The notes: generated from the sequence alone by a model not told the origin. DNA of 64,000 nt from Heliocidaris tuberculata (GCA_025618425.1 CM046852.1:7338421-7402420), one strand, 5' to 3'; shown: positions 11,346 through 23,700, counted from the stretch's first letter. Program-made: numbers and translations.

Positions 11346-11763
11346 TACTTGGTGCAGGGTTGTTCAGTTAGGAATTAGTTAGTGTAGGAAACGAACAGCC
11401 GCGCAATAGTTGTCGCCGGGGCATGTGTCGTGAAACCGACTCAACCTTATAAATCACGGTATCCTTTTTGTTTCGCTCGATCATGTCGTTGTCCAGCGCT
11501 GCTTCTCTGATTGAAATGAAATAATGAATCATTCATCACGAAGATTTCTTAAAAAGGACTTTCGGTTAACCTGACACATCAATCCATCTCTATCACGATG
11601 GACATACTGAAATCATAAGAATTTCCCCACACCTTTCAGTGCCTTTTGCATTTTTTCTTCCACATGAGCTCGTATTACTTATGCTCCAGCAGGGCGTTAA
11701 AATTGTAGTTCATTGTGGGCGCCTGCTTTTTTTAAAGGTTTTATTTCCCCCAAGAACTCTTTA

Positions 11764-12182
11764 AGTTATCCGAAGGTTCGTAACTCCGAAATGCAAATTT
11801 CCCATACCAGGGGGTTCATAGTTCCGAAAATAAAGTGGGGTTCATATGATTTCGAATAATTATTTCTTGCATTACTCCAAAGGTTCATTATTCCAAAGGT
11901 TAATTATTCTGAAGTTTCGTTTATCCGAAGGTTCATGATTCCGAAAATAAAGCACGGTTCATTATTCCGAATTTTCGTAATTCATACAATGAAATAGGGT
12001 TTATATTTCCTGGGAAAAATTATTTCGGGCTCTGTTGTATTTTCGGTATTATAAACCATTGGAATTTTGAATTCCATTTCGGAATAATGAATCCTATTTC
12101 ACTTTCGGAATTACGACCCTTTGGAATTACAAGCCTTCCGAATAACGAACCTTCGGGATTATGAACCTTCGGAAAAACGACA
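11764..12182. repeat. palindromic array of TTCCGAAGGTTC-type motifs
   Basis: The left half repeats variants of CCGAAGGTTC(A/G)TTATTC many times. The right half repeats the reverse complement, such as GGAATTACGAACCTTCGG. The whole is therefore a long imperfect inverted repeat built of short tandem units. No coding sequence. It is probably a MITE with internal minisatellites. Confidence 0.65.
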
Positions 12183-12399
12183 GGTAAACTTGTTCCATTA
12201 CATCACAACATATAGGATTGGTTCAGAGTGCAGCGCACTTGCAATATTCTGCTACAAAACCATCGACATTTAGAAAAAAAAATGATTTTATTACCTAGTG
12301 CTATAGGCGGCAAAAAACAGCGTAAGGGCGCTATGGTTTCTTCTGAACGGTGAAGTTCAAAAAAAGGATCAAACAACGGTGGGGACAGTCTGGGATTAC

Positions 12400-13117
12400 C
12401 AGATCTTGTGGTATGGGAATCCAATAGAATTCTGTTACTGCTATTTACAAGTTGGTTACATTGTTCATGTTTGTACTCTTATACACTCTATTATCGTTTG
12501 TATCTTTGTGTCATTATCTATGTATAATGTACATGAGTTGTATTCACAAGTCTGTTATACATTGTTGTTTATACTACATGTTTGTTTGTACTCTCATACC
12601 CCGAGAGGGGGTCGAAAGAGTTAATAAAATTCTACAAATTCTATTAAAATTTACATTAATTTTATCTATATACACAATTTACTTCAATCATGCATTGCTC
12701 ATTCAAACTCTTTTTAAAAGACTAAACATAGTTTATTTCCATTTGGAGCCTATAACTATTAATAAGCATAGCTTTCACCTTAGGCTCCCCCATATTTCAC
12801 TCTTCTTTGAGCTCAGTCTTTTTCAATTAATACTGCATTCAAACAATTGGGTATATATGAGGTACTCATCATCTGTTCTAGCCTCACCATTTATTGTGTG
12901 AAAATATTGGTAAATGTGAAAATATGAAAATAAACTGAAACTGAAGTTTGCTCTCTGATAATGTTATGTCTGTTTTCCTAATGCTTGTTCATTCTTAATC
13001 AAAGTTTTCGTTTATTTGTAACATTTGTTATGTTTTTCATTCATTGTGCGCCTAGGGTGCCTCTATCGGGTAGATTAAATTTTGTGCGCTTTATAAGTAC
13101 AAAATTATTATTATTAT
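12400..13117 (+). mobile_element. retroelement 3'-end debris
   Basis: A non-coding stretch with two probable retroelement tails: one ends near 12950 in AAAATAAACTGAAACTGAA, and one near 13070-13117 ends in GCGCTTTATAAGTAC plus (ATT)n. Such GCGCTTTATAA-(ATT)n ends occur at the 3' side of some non-LTR elements. The open frames here are AT-rich and not recognised. Confidence 0.4.
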
Positions 13118-13385
13118 ACAATTCGATAGATGTAATTCATATTTTGCTTTGGGGTGTGCAATTCAAACATTCGATTACTGCCTACTAACTAATTTTGTTA
13201 TTTCAAAAAGAATTGATCATTTTGTTTTGTTGTTGCTATTGTTTTCCTTCCATTGACTGCTGCGTTTAACTTGAAGTTAGGAGCCAGTATGCTGTGTCGG
13301 CTGCATTCTATACCTTTTAGAGAAAATTAATTTAGTGAATATGCCCACAATACAAGCCCTTTATAATCGTGGATTATAAAACACA

Positions 13386-13475
13386 TCGTCTGTTTTGAGC
13401 CAGAAGGGCGTTAACCATGTTAACTCTGTGTTAAAGTATATATGAGTTAACACCCTTCTGGCTCCAAACAGACGA
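13386..13475. mobile_element. 90-bp palindromic element
   Basis: Thirty-base arms at 13386-13415 and 13446-13475 are inverted copies with two mismatches (core GAGCCAGAAGGG). The 30-bp loop contains TTAA sites. A second copy at about 58811-59290 was split by a TTAA MITE. Confidence 0.75.
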
Positions 13476-14599
13476 AGCTATACTCGATTAATGAACACAA
13501 GAAAATAGTCATTGAATTCATCAATTAATGGAAGTAGTCATTGAATTTTACACAATAAATAGCTTTTATGTGTAAGCACAATATCAACATAATGCATCGG
13601 AAGTGCTTTGACCAAAGCACAATGTACTTCGTGGAGACGCCAGCGTGGATCGGAGCATGCTAGCAATTCGACAATGGGCCCTGTGATGCAAGAAGCTATA
13701 ATTTCTTTAATAACAATATTAACAATGCTTTTGTTAACCATGGGAGGCCTCATCAGCATCTATACTGCTTTTCCCAAGGGCCTTGCTTTAAAAAAAAAAA
13801 GTACAGCCCTGGGAACAAGTGAGTGCAGTTCCGATTAAAGCAGATCGTTTAAAGTCTTATGGGATTTTCTTATAACATAAATGAATATGTACATTAGTAA
13901 ACAAAAATAAATAAATGAATAAATAAATAAATCAGTTCCGGGTATAATATGTATAATTAAGTGTATGTGTGTGTGCGTGTGTGTATGCGTGTGTGTGTGT
14001 GTGTATGTGTATTCTCTATTTGATTGATAAACAATTTCATCGAAAATCACAGTCAAATGACATGTTTTTGGAAAAGGGATGTTTCAAATAGTATGCAATG
14101 TTATGACAAGATAATTACAATTATTTGTAATTATGTTCATATGAAGACGAAAAATCATTATAATGATGGAAGAGAAAAAAAAATCTCTATTGAAGTATTC
14201 ATTATCAAAGGAAGGAATGCATTAATGGTTATATATCATCCCTGAAAAAAGATCGTCCTTTAAGCTTTTCACAATTTTATGAACAATGTTGTTATTTTAT
14301 TTCAAATTGCTCTAATTTTGTTACAGTGCTTATAAGTATCACAGATTTCCATGATTTTCATATTTATTCATTCATTTAAATTTGTTTTTAAAACACTACA
14401 TTATATCATCAGAAAATGAGCTTTAATAAGCAGGTGATCGGGCGTCCAGTATATTCCATAGGAATATATCGCGCATTATGTACCCGTAACTGGGCATTCG
14501 AGACTCTTTTCTATTTTTTAATTATTACTAATAAATGAAATGACTTTTGACTGATAACTCAAGATGAAAGACACTTTTTTAATGCTTTGTCTAGTTGTT
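13476..14599. other. AT-rich stretch without a recognised gene
   Basis: Contains (AAAT)n near 13905-13935 and (TG)n near 13967-14010. Modest open frames around 13540-13840 on both strands have no family resemblance that I recognise and no splice context, so I do not call a gene. Confidence 0.45.
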
Positions 14600-14900
14600 T
14601 TGTTGCTTTCGCATAAAGGTAATTGGAGGTCAGCTTCATTCTATTTTCCAAAAAATTATGAAAACTCGCGATTAGGAACTGTTGACCTCCAGTTACGAAG
14701 GCTACCAAGGCAATTGGAGATCAATTTCATCCGCCTGTTTTCTGAAATTGTAAAAACTCGCGATTAAGAATTGTTGACGTCCAGTTATCTTTGTAACGAA
14801 GCAACGAAGGTACTTAGATGTCACCTTCATCCTCTGTTTTCTAAACATTGTGAAAACTCGCGATTAAGAATTGCTGACCTCCAGTTACCTTCTTTCTAAA
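14600..14900. repeat. three tandem ~105-bp units
   Basis: Three diverged units share the blocks GGTAATTGGAGGTCA, AAAACTCGCGATTA and GACCTCCAGTTA. A related single unit lies at about 20640-20720, on the other side of the hAT element. This suggests that the hAT element inserted into a larger repeat that once spanned both. Confidence 0.7.
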
Positions 14901-15349
14901 TGTAAAGGAACTATCACTCCAAATTGAGTGGTAAATCACTCCCCTTTGAGTAAGCATGCCGATATTCCTTCATCAGCCGTCTCACTCACTGACAGAGCGA
15001 GCCTGTGTTCCGCTCGATATTGTGTACAGACTGGAGTATTTTCACTCAATGAGCAACGAGTAACGTAAGGCAACCAATCATGGGCGTCAATCCTGGGGGG
15101 GACGGGGGGACACGTCCCCCCCACGAATTTTCAGGTGGTGAAATGTCCCCCCCACGATTTGGGGTTAAAATCTTTTCTTTTTTTCTTTCTCTCTTTCTCT
15201 CTGTGTTGACTTTTTTTTTTTTTTTACTTTCCAAAAGTTGCCAGCTGAACTAAAGTGTTCCCACTGTTTATACGTTATTTTGGACCATTCATCTTTTCAT
15301 TAGACCCTATTCCCCCTTTTCCCCGGATTTGCTCAATGAAATCTACGGT

Positions 15350-15516
15350 AGATGTGTAACGCGAGTATACGTACGCTACGATCGGCCAGCCACAGTCCAG
15401 CATTCAGTGCCCGTACCCGTACATACAGTACGCATCCGCCGCGCCCTATACGCATGCTGCGCCGGCCGGCCGGCCATGTGCACGCATTACAACTTTTGAA
15501 CTTTGAGAACATCAAG
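15350..15516 (+). promoter_or_regulatory. GC-rich candidate promoter of the hAT element
   Basis: About 160 bp of unusually CpG-rich DNA in an AT-rich region, with a CGCATGCTGCGC motif like an NRF1 site and a run of GGCC repeats, directly upstream of ATG at 15517. The position inside the element suggests a transposase promoter. No TATA box is evident. Confidence 0.4.
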
Positions 15517-15543
15517 ATGGCAAGAACATCGAGGGCAAAAAAG
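15517..15543 (+). CDS. candidate first coding exon of hAT transposase
   Basis: ATG at 15517 encodes MARTSRAKK and runs into a GTAATT donor at 15544. A short basic N-terminal exon downstream of a CpG-rich segment is plausible for a transposase, but linkage to the exon at 17596 is not shown. Confidence 0.35.
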
Positions 15544-16647
15544 GTAATTATTAAGCTTAGACCCTAACTAAAATTCCAAATTTCCTCTTGCTCTCTAGCT
15601 GTCATCTTAGTCTGATTGTGAGAGTCTAAGGGGGTGTTGCAAGAAACTTATACATGGCCGTCGCCATGGGGGGTGCGGAGGGTGCGAACGCACCCCCCTC
15701 CACACCAAAAAAAAAAAAAAAAAGATTTTTTTTTTTTGGGGGGGGGGGGGGAGGGCGTCGCCGGATGGGGAGGGTGTCTTTTGAAAAGGGCGACATGTTC
15801 TTATTGTGTAGTGTCGAACAGCTCATATCTGCGCCACCAGCACCACTGCCTGACATTGGAGTTGGTAAGTTTTGTCTTTTTTTCCCAAAAGGCACCCCCC
15901 CCCCCCTGGTGCCGGCACTGTTATATGCAATCGATAGCAATTTTCAGTTGCAAATTTACAAGTCAATGGATAGATCAATTTCAACTATGAACATACAGCA
16001 AATCACTTTATACTTCCTATTGCAGGAAGCAGACAAGCACTCAATTGCAAATTTTCGATAAATTACAAGACTTATGATTGATTCTTGGATCTAAAATTGA
16101 CTTGCAATTGATTGCAAGTTTTTTTTTTTTTTTGTTTTTTTTTCAATTCAATTTCAATTTATTAAAAAAAAACCCAGACATAGCAATCATGACGCACAAA
16201 CATGATGCAAATTGGGACCCCAAAAAGCTATGCTTGTGAGTGGGGCCCCTGAGAAGGATGGACCTCTCGATTTGCAACGCCCCCTTATTTAGACTCAGTC
16301 TGAGACTGAGTAAGCCCTGTTCCAGCTTTTTGCCCTGGCCTATAGCCTTGGCTTGACGTTAGGGCTAAAGTTAACTGTTAACTTAACTGTAGTGTAGGTC
16401 TGTTATTAAGTTTAGGCCATGCCAAGAAGCCCAAATTGTCACTCTTGAGTATTAAGTAGGCCCTACCATAGTAACTTTTACTAGTAGATTCTCTAACTTA
16501 ATAATAAGTTAGGCTAGTACTAGTAGTAGGTGGCCATATTTTCATTCAAAAAATTGTTTCAACTTTCAAAATAGGATCAGATTTTCTATTTTGTATCATG
16601 TCCACAGTCCAAATTAAATGTAACACTACAGTTACATATGTGTCCAC

Positions 16648-17308
16648 CATAGGCGCCGGAAGTGGGGGGGGGGGGCAAAATGCATTTTCGCCCCCCCCCC
16701 CAAAAAAAAGCCCCCCCCATAAAAAAAAAAAATCAGTAGTAAAGGAGTAAAAATCGTGTGTATATTAAAAGCTTGATTGCTTTATTACGTAATTGTAAGC
16801 CTTTGTATTAATTTTTCGTATGCATGGAGATCACTGAAGACAGATAAAGCATTCAAACTTTAAACTTTAACGTAGTGGAGGTTTTGTATTAGACGCAAGG
16901 TTGCCAGAGTTGGCAGAATTCTGCTTTCTGGCAGAATTTTGACCGCTTTAGCATAATTTGACAAAATTTAGCAGAATTTTAGCATAATTCTGGTGTTTTT
17001 TGTTGTTTTTTTGCTTGTCAGAGAATTTTCCAGTAAAAATACACTCCAAAAATGCTGATAACCTTTTTTTTTTTTTTTTTTTTTTTTGCTTGTCAGAGAA
17101 TTTTCGAGTAAAAATACACCCCCAAAAATGCTTGTCAGAGAATTTTTGAGTAAAATTTTGATTTAGTAGTCGGATCTGTATTGTTGTGAGAGGGTGGGAA
17201 AGCGTGTGTGTTTTTTTAGGGGTGAGAAGACATGAGCCCTTGAAAGGTGAGCCCCCTTGAATCTTTGCCCCCCCCCCCCCCCATCCCAAACTGCTTCCGG
17301 CGCGCCTG
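16648..17308. mobile_element. nested hAT-type element (661 bp)
   Basis: Starts CATAGGCGCCGGAAG and ends CTTCCGGCGCGCCTG (imperfect inverted ends). It is flanked by the exact 8-bp repeat GTGTCCAC at 16640-16647 and 17309-17316. It inserted into the larger hAT element, so it is the younger event. It contains three repeats of TTGTCAGAGAATTTT-type sequence near 17017-17160 and no transposase. Confidence 0.85.
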
Positions 17309-17595
17309 GTGTCCACAAGGAAAGAAGAGAAAATAGAAAAAAAAATAGCTAAAAAATGTTAGAGGAAGAGAGAGAGAGAGAGAAAAAAAGGAGAGAGCAA
17401 GAAAGAGGAATAGAGAGATAGAAGGAGAGAGAGGGGGGCAGAATTGAGTTCATACATAGATGCATTTTATTTAATGGCTACTCAAGTTTAGTAGACTCTA
17501 GTTTGAAATAAAAACAAAAATAATACAATTGACGAAAAATGCGCAACTGATCCAAGAGAGAAGTTTAATGACTGAATTAGAGTATTGATCCCCTA

Positions 17596-18189
17596 ATGTC
17601 ACGCAAAGAAAGAATTCCAGCTAGATACACTGAGGGATCGCAGCAATATGTTTCAGAATCTCTAGAAGAAAAGTGTCGTGTAGAGTTCTTCAAGCTAATA
17701 GACAGTGCCCTTTCATATTTCAGGATCTACTTCACCTCAACATACATAGAAGAACAGAAAAGACTGGCATCGATTCTACTATGTGGATCAATAGATGATG
17801 ATCTCATTGACAAGTTTGAATTGGGGGATGGTCTTAGGTGTGAATTGGTCTTCTTCCGACATCAGTTCAAATATTCTTCTGTGGAAGAATGCAGGAAGGC
17901 AATTCAGGGCATGATTCCGGAAGTTAGGGGGATGTTCCCAAATGTTGAGCAACTTCTGAGACTCCTGCTTGTTTCACCAGCAAGTTCTTGCCAAGCAGAG
18001 AGATCTTTCAGTGCCCTAAGACGTGTAAAAACATGGCTCAGAAATACCATGAAGCAGGAGAGATTGAACCATGTCATGTTGTGCCATGTCCATAGGGAGC
18101 AACTTGCACATGTCAAAGCCAGGGACATAGCTGCTGCATTTGTTCAAAACTCAGAAAACAGAGAACGAATATTTGGAAGAATAAAATGA
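17596..18189 (+). CDS. hAT transposase, C-terminal part
   Basis: 197 residues starting at ATG and ending in TGA. The C-terminal 90 residues match the hAT dimerisation region: a hydrophobic LLRLLLVSPASSCQAERSFS segment (about residues 120-139) followed by ALRRVKTWLRNTM and ERLNHVMLCHVH. The N-terminal part resembles the lead-in of ZMYM1-like hAT proteins (KERIPARY near residue 5). The catalytic acidic residues of the RNase H-like core would lie in upstream exons that I cannot find. It lies inside the element bounded at 15079 and 19509, consistent with the element's own transposase. This is probably the last exon of a split or decayed gene. Confidence 0.8.
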   Translation: MSRKERIPARYTEGSQQYVSESLEEKCRVEFFKLIDSALSYFRIYFTSTYIEEQKRLASILLCGSIDDDLIDKFELGDGLRCELVFFRHQFKYSSVEECRKAIQGMIPEVRGMFPNVEQLLRLLLVSPASSCQAERSFSALRRVKTWLRNTMKQERLNHVMLCHVHREQLAHVKARDIAAAFVQNSENRERIFGRIK

Positions 18190-18799
18190 AACTTTCACCA
18201 CATTTTCCATGCAAAAAAGGAAATGTAATTATACATGCTTAGAAAGGATTATATCAACGCCAAATTTGTAGGGAACTATGTTTATTGTATTAGAAATCAC
18301 ATGTAAGATATGTAACATTGACTACCTTGTGTGGGACTTTTGTGTCTTTCTGAGTATCATATTCTGCTTTATTAAAATATAAAAATAATTAAAATGCATT
18401 GTTTTGTTTTGAGGGTGATATTAATTCATTTTTGATGATTCATCATAGAATGTAATAATATAACTGTTGACTAGTTCAATCATAAAATTTGAATGGAACA
18501 GCATATATGGTGTAATGTTGTTGTTATTTATTTATTTATTTTTTGCAAAAAAATATGATCAGTGATCAATCATGTCAAATGCTTGGGCGAAGTATAGAAA
18601 TATACCAAGTGTCGTCACTTGCCTATCATAAACACTATCAAAGTCACGAATGAGTGTTTTTTTTTTTTAGCCTTTTCTGAATCCTTACAGGTGCATGTTC
18701 AAAGAGATTAAGAGAACATTATTTTTCTGAGTTTCTCTGAATTAAGATAATCCGTGCCGTCAAACCCCCTTTTGGCAGAATAATGTTATAAACGATGTA

Positions 18800-19025
18800 C
18801 GAGAGGGATAGATGAAGAGATAGAAAGAGAGATATAGAGAGAGAGATAGAGAGAGAAAGAGAGAGTTTATAGAGAAATAGGGAGAGAGATAGAGGGAGAG
18901 ATAAAGTGAGAGAGAGAGATTGAGGGGAGATAAAGAGAGGGTGAGAGATAGAGAGAGAGATAAAGATATAGAGAGACGGAGAGATAGATGGATAAAATAC
19001 AGAGAAAGAGAGATATAGAGGGGAG
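18800..19025. repeat. GA-rich microsatellite
   Basis: About 220 bp of GAGAGATAGAGA-type repeat inside the hAT element. Confidence 0.85.
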
Positions 19026-19509
19026 ACGTCCACTCCGTTCGCGTTCACCACAGTTGTAACCCGTTTGGTATCATTTTTTTCAGAATGTAGTGATGAGAAC
19101 GACTGAACGAGTCTGGTGTAATGGGGGGCTTTATGAAACCAAGATGAGCGCGCCATTGCGGTCCTTGCTTTAATATGCCCCTCACTTTTCCCCTATAGAT
19201 CTAAGGGTTTCTAAATTATTGAGAAATTCTGTTAAAGTAAGTTATATATTATGGAACATTTTCACTTTTTAGGGAAAAAATGCAAACATTAAACCTTTCG
19301 TATATTATTTTGTTTTATTCAGTCTATATATTTCACTGTTTCTGATACTAAATTTATACTGGGAGGGGGGGGGGGGGTGTTAACCCTTATGCCACACCAT
19401 GCCCTGCAAACACCGCATTCTATGTCCTCCGACCCCATTCCCCCCCCCCCCCCCCAATCCTCACTGAACTTGTGTCCCCCCCACGATCTAATTCGGATTG
19501 ACGCCCATG

Positions 19510-20212
19510 CAACCAATGACAAGCCGCTTAAAATTCATTGTCCGTGTCATTTTTTTTGTTGTGAACAAAACTACAGGCACCACTCTCGAAAAAGAGTGGT
19601 TTAACACTTTAACGAACCGAGCTAAATATATGTTATAAGTGACAGCACATCGGTTACAACGTGCAAACCATGAGAGATTGCAACGTATCGGTACTGGTTA
19701 GGCTTCAGGCAGGAAAATAAGCATTATTCGCATATTTAAATGATATAGGGGTTGTCTTGCAGAAAATCAGTGGTTACATTTGATAATTCAGTAGGGATTA
19801 TGTTGTTTTAATGAAAGTGTTAGTTTACTGTTACGTCAATGATTTGTTATATGGATAGATAGTGTAGTACATCCCTAAGTGATAGGATTGTGAGCTTCAG
19901 ATTAGTCAGGTTTCATCTGGCATTTAATCTGCAGCCTTTGGTCTATTCATACTGATCGATTTCCATCGACGGATGAGTGATTGCTAGTAGGCCTGGTGGT
20001 GTGCAGTAACAGACGGTTGGTGATTGTCGAGTGCCGATAACTCCAGCCATCAGCAGCGGTCATACATTTTGACCAGACGGACGGGGAGCTCGGCCAGGCA
20101 CGGGGGCATCCTGACAAGATAGCCGTATCAGCCGGCGTTGCTAACCGTGCCTGTCACAATACTCTTGAGACCGAGTTTCACTCAGAAAGGAGTGAATTAT
20201 CTCCACTCTGTT
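19510..20212. other. region between hAT and SINE, no gene
   Basis: Starts with the hAT target duplication and continues with the GAGTG-type repeat that also precedes the hAT element. A 9-bp stem (CAGGCACGG near 20095, CCGTGCCTG near 20146) forms a hairpin but is not a tRNA. Confidence 0.4.
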
Positions 20213-20222
20213 CACATGAGTG

Positions 20223-20249
20223 TGTGTGTGTGTGTGTGTATGTGTGTGT

Positions 20250-20285
<36 letters not shown>

Positions 20286-20459
20286 TGTGTAATTGGGTTT
20301 TCATAGACGTGTATCAATCAGATATGATTATTTACGTCTGGGGATGGACCTTTAACGTTACCATGGTTACCATCCGAAAGATCAGTCTCGAACCTGGGTC
20401 CGCTGAACCAGTTTATAACTGCCACTGTTAGCTGGATTACAGGCGCACGCCACAACGAC
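20223..20459 (-). mobile_element. SINE with 7SL/Alu-like head, copy 1
   Basis: Read on the minus strand the 5' end contains GTGGCGTGCGCCTGTAATCC followed by AGCTAACAGTGG. This closely resembles the 5' domain of 7SL RNA and Alu. A downstream GGTTCGAGACTGA is a good RNA polymerase III B box. The 3' end is a (CA)n tail (GT on the plus strand). The exact 10-bp repeat CACATGAGTG flanks it at 20213-20222 and 20460-20469, indicating target-primed insertion. A second copy lies at 35918-36166. Confidence 0.8.
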
Positions 20460-20639
20460 CACATGAGTGATACAATTTTCACTCTTTAAAGGATTGGTGT
20501 TTCATTGTTTCCTGAGTAAAATAGTGACCACTCTTTTATCACTCGAAAAATGGTTGTCCCTCATTTAACTCCTTGTGAGAGTGGAACTTCACTCTCTTTC
20601 GAGTGCCTTTTCACTCTTTTACATTTAGAGAGTTTATAC

Positions 20640-20720
20640 GAAGGCCACCAAGGTAATTGGAAGTCAACTTTATTCACTTTTCAAAAAAAATGTGAAGGCT
20701 CGAGACTGAGAATTGCTGAA
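20640..20720. repeat. single unit related to the 14600-14900 repeat
   Basis: Shares GGTAATTGGAAGTCAAC and CTCGAGACTGAGAATTGCTGA-like blocks with the tandem units before the hAT element. Preceded by GAGTG-type sequence at 20460-20630. Confidence 0.5.
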
Positions 20721-23700
20721 TAGACTCTATAATTTTGACAAAGATGGTTCCCCTTCCACACATACATACACACCCATTTTCACCCACATGCATTCACCCA
20801 CACACAAACGACATCAATGGGAGTGACACCGATGATCATTTAAATTTTATATCGAATTCAATCCTCTGCCTTTAAGTAGTATTGTGGTTAACGCCACACG
20901 TCTCCATTAAATTTTCTACATTTGTACTCTCCTTTTCATGAGAAATAGAAAATACAAAACTCTTATAAAGAAACACCACCCATTATGAAATTAACATCAA
21001 ATTCCCATTAATTTAAAATTTTGCATTTTGCCTGCACATGGTAAAGCCCCTTTAGAAACCAAACAATACTTCTCTACTTCTCAGAACATCACCCTTTAAT
21101 AAAATGAAGAGTGGATTACGATTATAGATTGAAATAGAAGGACCGCCTTTACCACGTTATGAGGAAGAGTCTATTTGCAAATCTCTGTAGAAAATCCTTT
21201 TGCAATCTTGCCAAAGGGTAGAATTTACATTAAAAAGCCAGCAGGTTATTTGTACTTGAAAATATGACAAGGGCGTCTATTTAATGTTTAAGTGTTTTAG
21301 AGGATTTCACTGCATGAATTTCAGTAACTCAGATCGCAGACTACATTAAATTAATACTAGGCGTTTAAAAAAATAGCCCGTTACGATTTTTGATAGATTA
21401 ACGTAACCATAACTTAAATGATTTGTTAAAATGAAAATAGGGTTATTTTTTCATTTGGATTCTTTTCCTATATCTCTTAAATAATCATTGAATTTTTCTA
21501 CAGGGCAGTAATGAAATTTTTGTCACAATTGAGTCGATTCTTCTAAAGCTATTGGATTGTCCGAGATTGTAAGATTTGAAAAAAAGGGTCAAAAGTATAC
21601 ACAAGTTATTTATAGCAAGGTCATTCTTTTTTTTTTTTTTCTTCTTTTTTTTGTTGACAAGAGCCATTTGAAAAACAGCTATTAGCTGACAAGGGCAATC
21701 CAACCCATAAGTGGAGAACAAATAAATCAAATCAAAATCACTACTTTGTGCGCTCACGTTTTAAAACTGATCGCTGTGAATACAATTTAATTACATTCTT
21801 ATCAACTAAGTGAGAATACCTTCGTAGGTTCTGCCTTTCAGAGCATACGGTTTTTCAACGTGTGCATTTAAGATATAATTATTATCCAACTCACCAAATA
21901 AAGTTTTGCAGACACAGCAATGAAAATCGACGTTTGATCTATAAAGAAGTGCATGATATCAAAATAGAGTGTGATATAAATACTGAGGACTCTAAACTAG
22001 AACGTTATAATCACACATATTGATATATTTACAAAGCATATTTCATACATCTGTTTTAGTTAACTGTTACAAAATATATAATCATTTAATAAGCATTAAA
22101 AACATGAATACAATGCCTAGTAATGATGAATATCAATATAATTATGTGATAGGTAAATATATTTACAACTACCTGTTTTATCTATTTCAGTGATGATTGT
22201 GTTCACTTAAAACGGCGACTATTCTTTACCATTCCTTGAGATGAAGCCAATGGTGTATAAAAATGATGTTGTTATATGCTAACCAAGAAATATCATTCCT
22301 GATAGTCTATTTTTGTCATGAAACAACGAATATATTTTAATACAATTTTGTAATAACATAATTATAATGAAAAGCCCTCGGACTCTTTACCCACGGACAA
22401 GTGCCTGGGAAAACTTCCCATGCCATCTGTATCGACAAATCAAATCAAATTATTTGAATAAAATTAGCAGTTCTGGAAAAAAAATGAATAAACTATTTAA
22501 AAACAAAAACAAAACAAATAAAACACTCAAATCAGAATAAGAAAGCAAGTGTTTTAAGGGATCGTCGTTATCAAACCCCCCAAAATATATAGAAGCTCGT
22601 GTCAAACTCCTTCTAGGCCTATATACGTTGACAAATAAATTCAACTATTTCAGACCTCATTTTGCCATATAACTGATTAAACTTACATAAAATTTCTCAG
22701 ACTGATTGTCATAACTTTCCATTTGATTTTTTTAAAAAAACCATTAGGCTCGCTTACACAAGGGCGGATTCTGGAATTTGTGACGTAAGGGCTCAATATT
22801 CAGAATAATTCGTGAATATTGGCATTTTGCAGTGTTGGTAGATAGAAAGGAAACAAATATTCAAGCCCCAATTTCTTACAAACCAAGTGGAAATTCTAAG
22901 ATATATAATAATGATATGATAGACGACAACGTCTTCTTTAATTTGCTGGTCTGGCTCTACAAAATCCGATCACAGGTGACTGAGCACTGGCCATTTTTTT
23001 TAAACCCATGTCAAAATCGCATTTGCCCAAGTTAGGAAAAACAATGTTTAAAAGTTCCTTTCATTATTTTGTGAATGCATTCAGTGAGTGAAAACCATTC
23101 AACCAAGCCTTGAGCTGACCATCAATTTCACTCCTAACTTGGGCAGAGGCAAATTTGACATGAGTCAGGGAAAGTGCTAATGTTCAGCTGTCCATGGTCA
23201 GACTTCATTGATCTAGGTGTTAAATTAGAGAAAAACATGATAGGCTATCATGTATCTTTGACGGAATCTATATGTATTGATTGCAACGATATTTAGGGTT
23301 GAATCTGCAGGGTTTCCTTTTTTGTGACTCACATTTTATTGTAGATGTTATTAGGATTATGGAATAGTTTTATTGATTATCATAGTTTTAGGACGAAGAG
23401 TACATGGTAGAGTGAATTCAGTTTCTACATGAGACACATCGTGTATAATTCAGTTCCAAGACGGACGTGCTACTTCCATTTTTCGTATATATATATATAT
23501 ATATATAATGTGATGATGTTGAGTCTACTTTTACCATTCGCTTTGGTTTGGGTGATATAGAACATAGTGGGATGAATTCAAACCAAAGATGACGCAGGAT
23601 ACTCAGGAAATTTAAGCTTTCGTCTTTCGACTTCTTCAGAAATTTATTCTGAAACAGTTATAAAGAGAAGATACAATCACTAAGAAAGGCATGACAAAAA

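Larger units (their letters stand above)
15079..19509 (+). mobile_element. hAT transposon with exact target duplication
   Basis: A 4.4-kb element with perfect 15-bp inverted ends, CATGGGCGTCAATCC at 15079-15093 and its complement at 19495-19509. The exact 8-bp duplication CAACCAAT flanks it at 15071-15078 and 19510-19517. It contains a GC-rich promoter-like segment, a small candidate first exon, a transposase C-terminal exon (17596-18189), G/C homopolymers near both ends, and a second hAT-type element nested at 16648-17308. The intact ends and duplication suggest fairly recent insertion, but the middle of the transposase (BED/zinc-finger and RNase H-like parts) is not visible, so it is probably no longer autonomous. 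Confidence 0.9.

Noticed and set aside
13538..13838. Overlapping open frames on both strands
   Set aside because: Neither resembles a known protein; one has a single hydrophobic segment, which is common by chance in AT-rich DNA.
20092..20155. tRNA or structured RNA at a 9-bp stem with CAGGCACGG
   Set aside because: There is no T-loop, anticodon arm or B box in the loop; it is only a hairpin.
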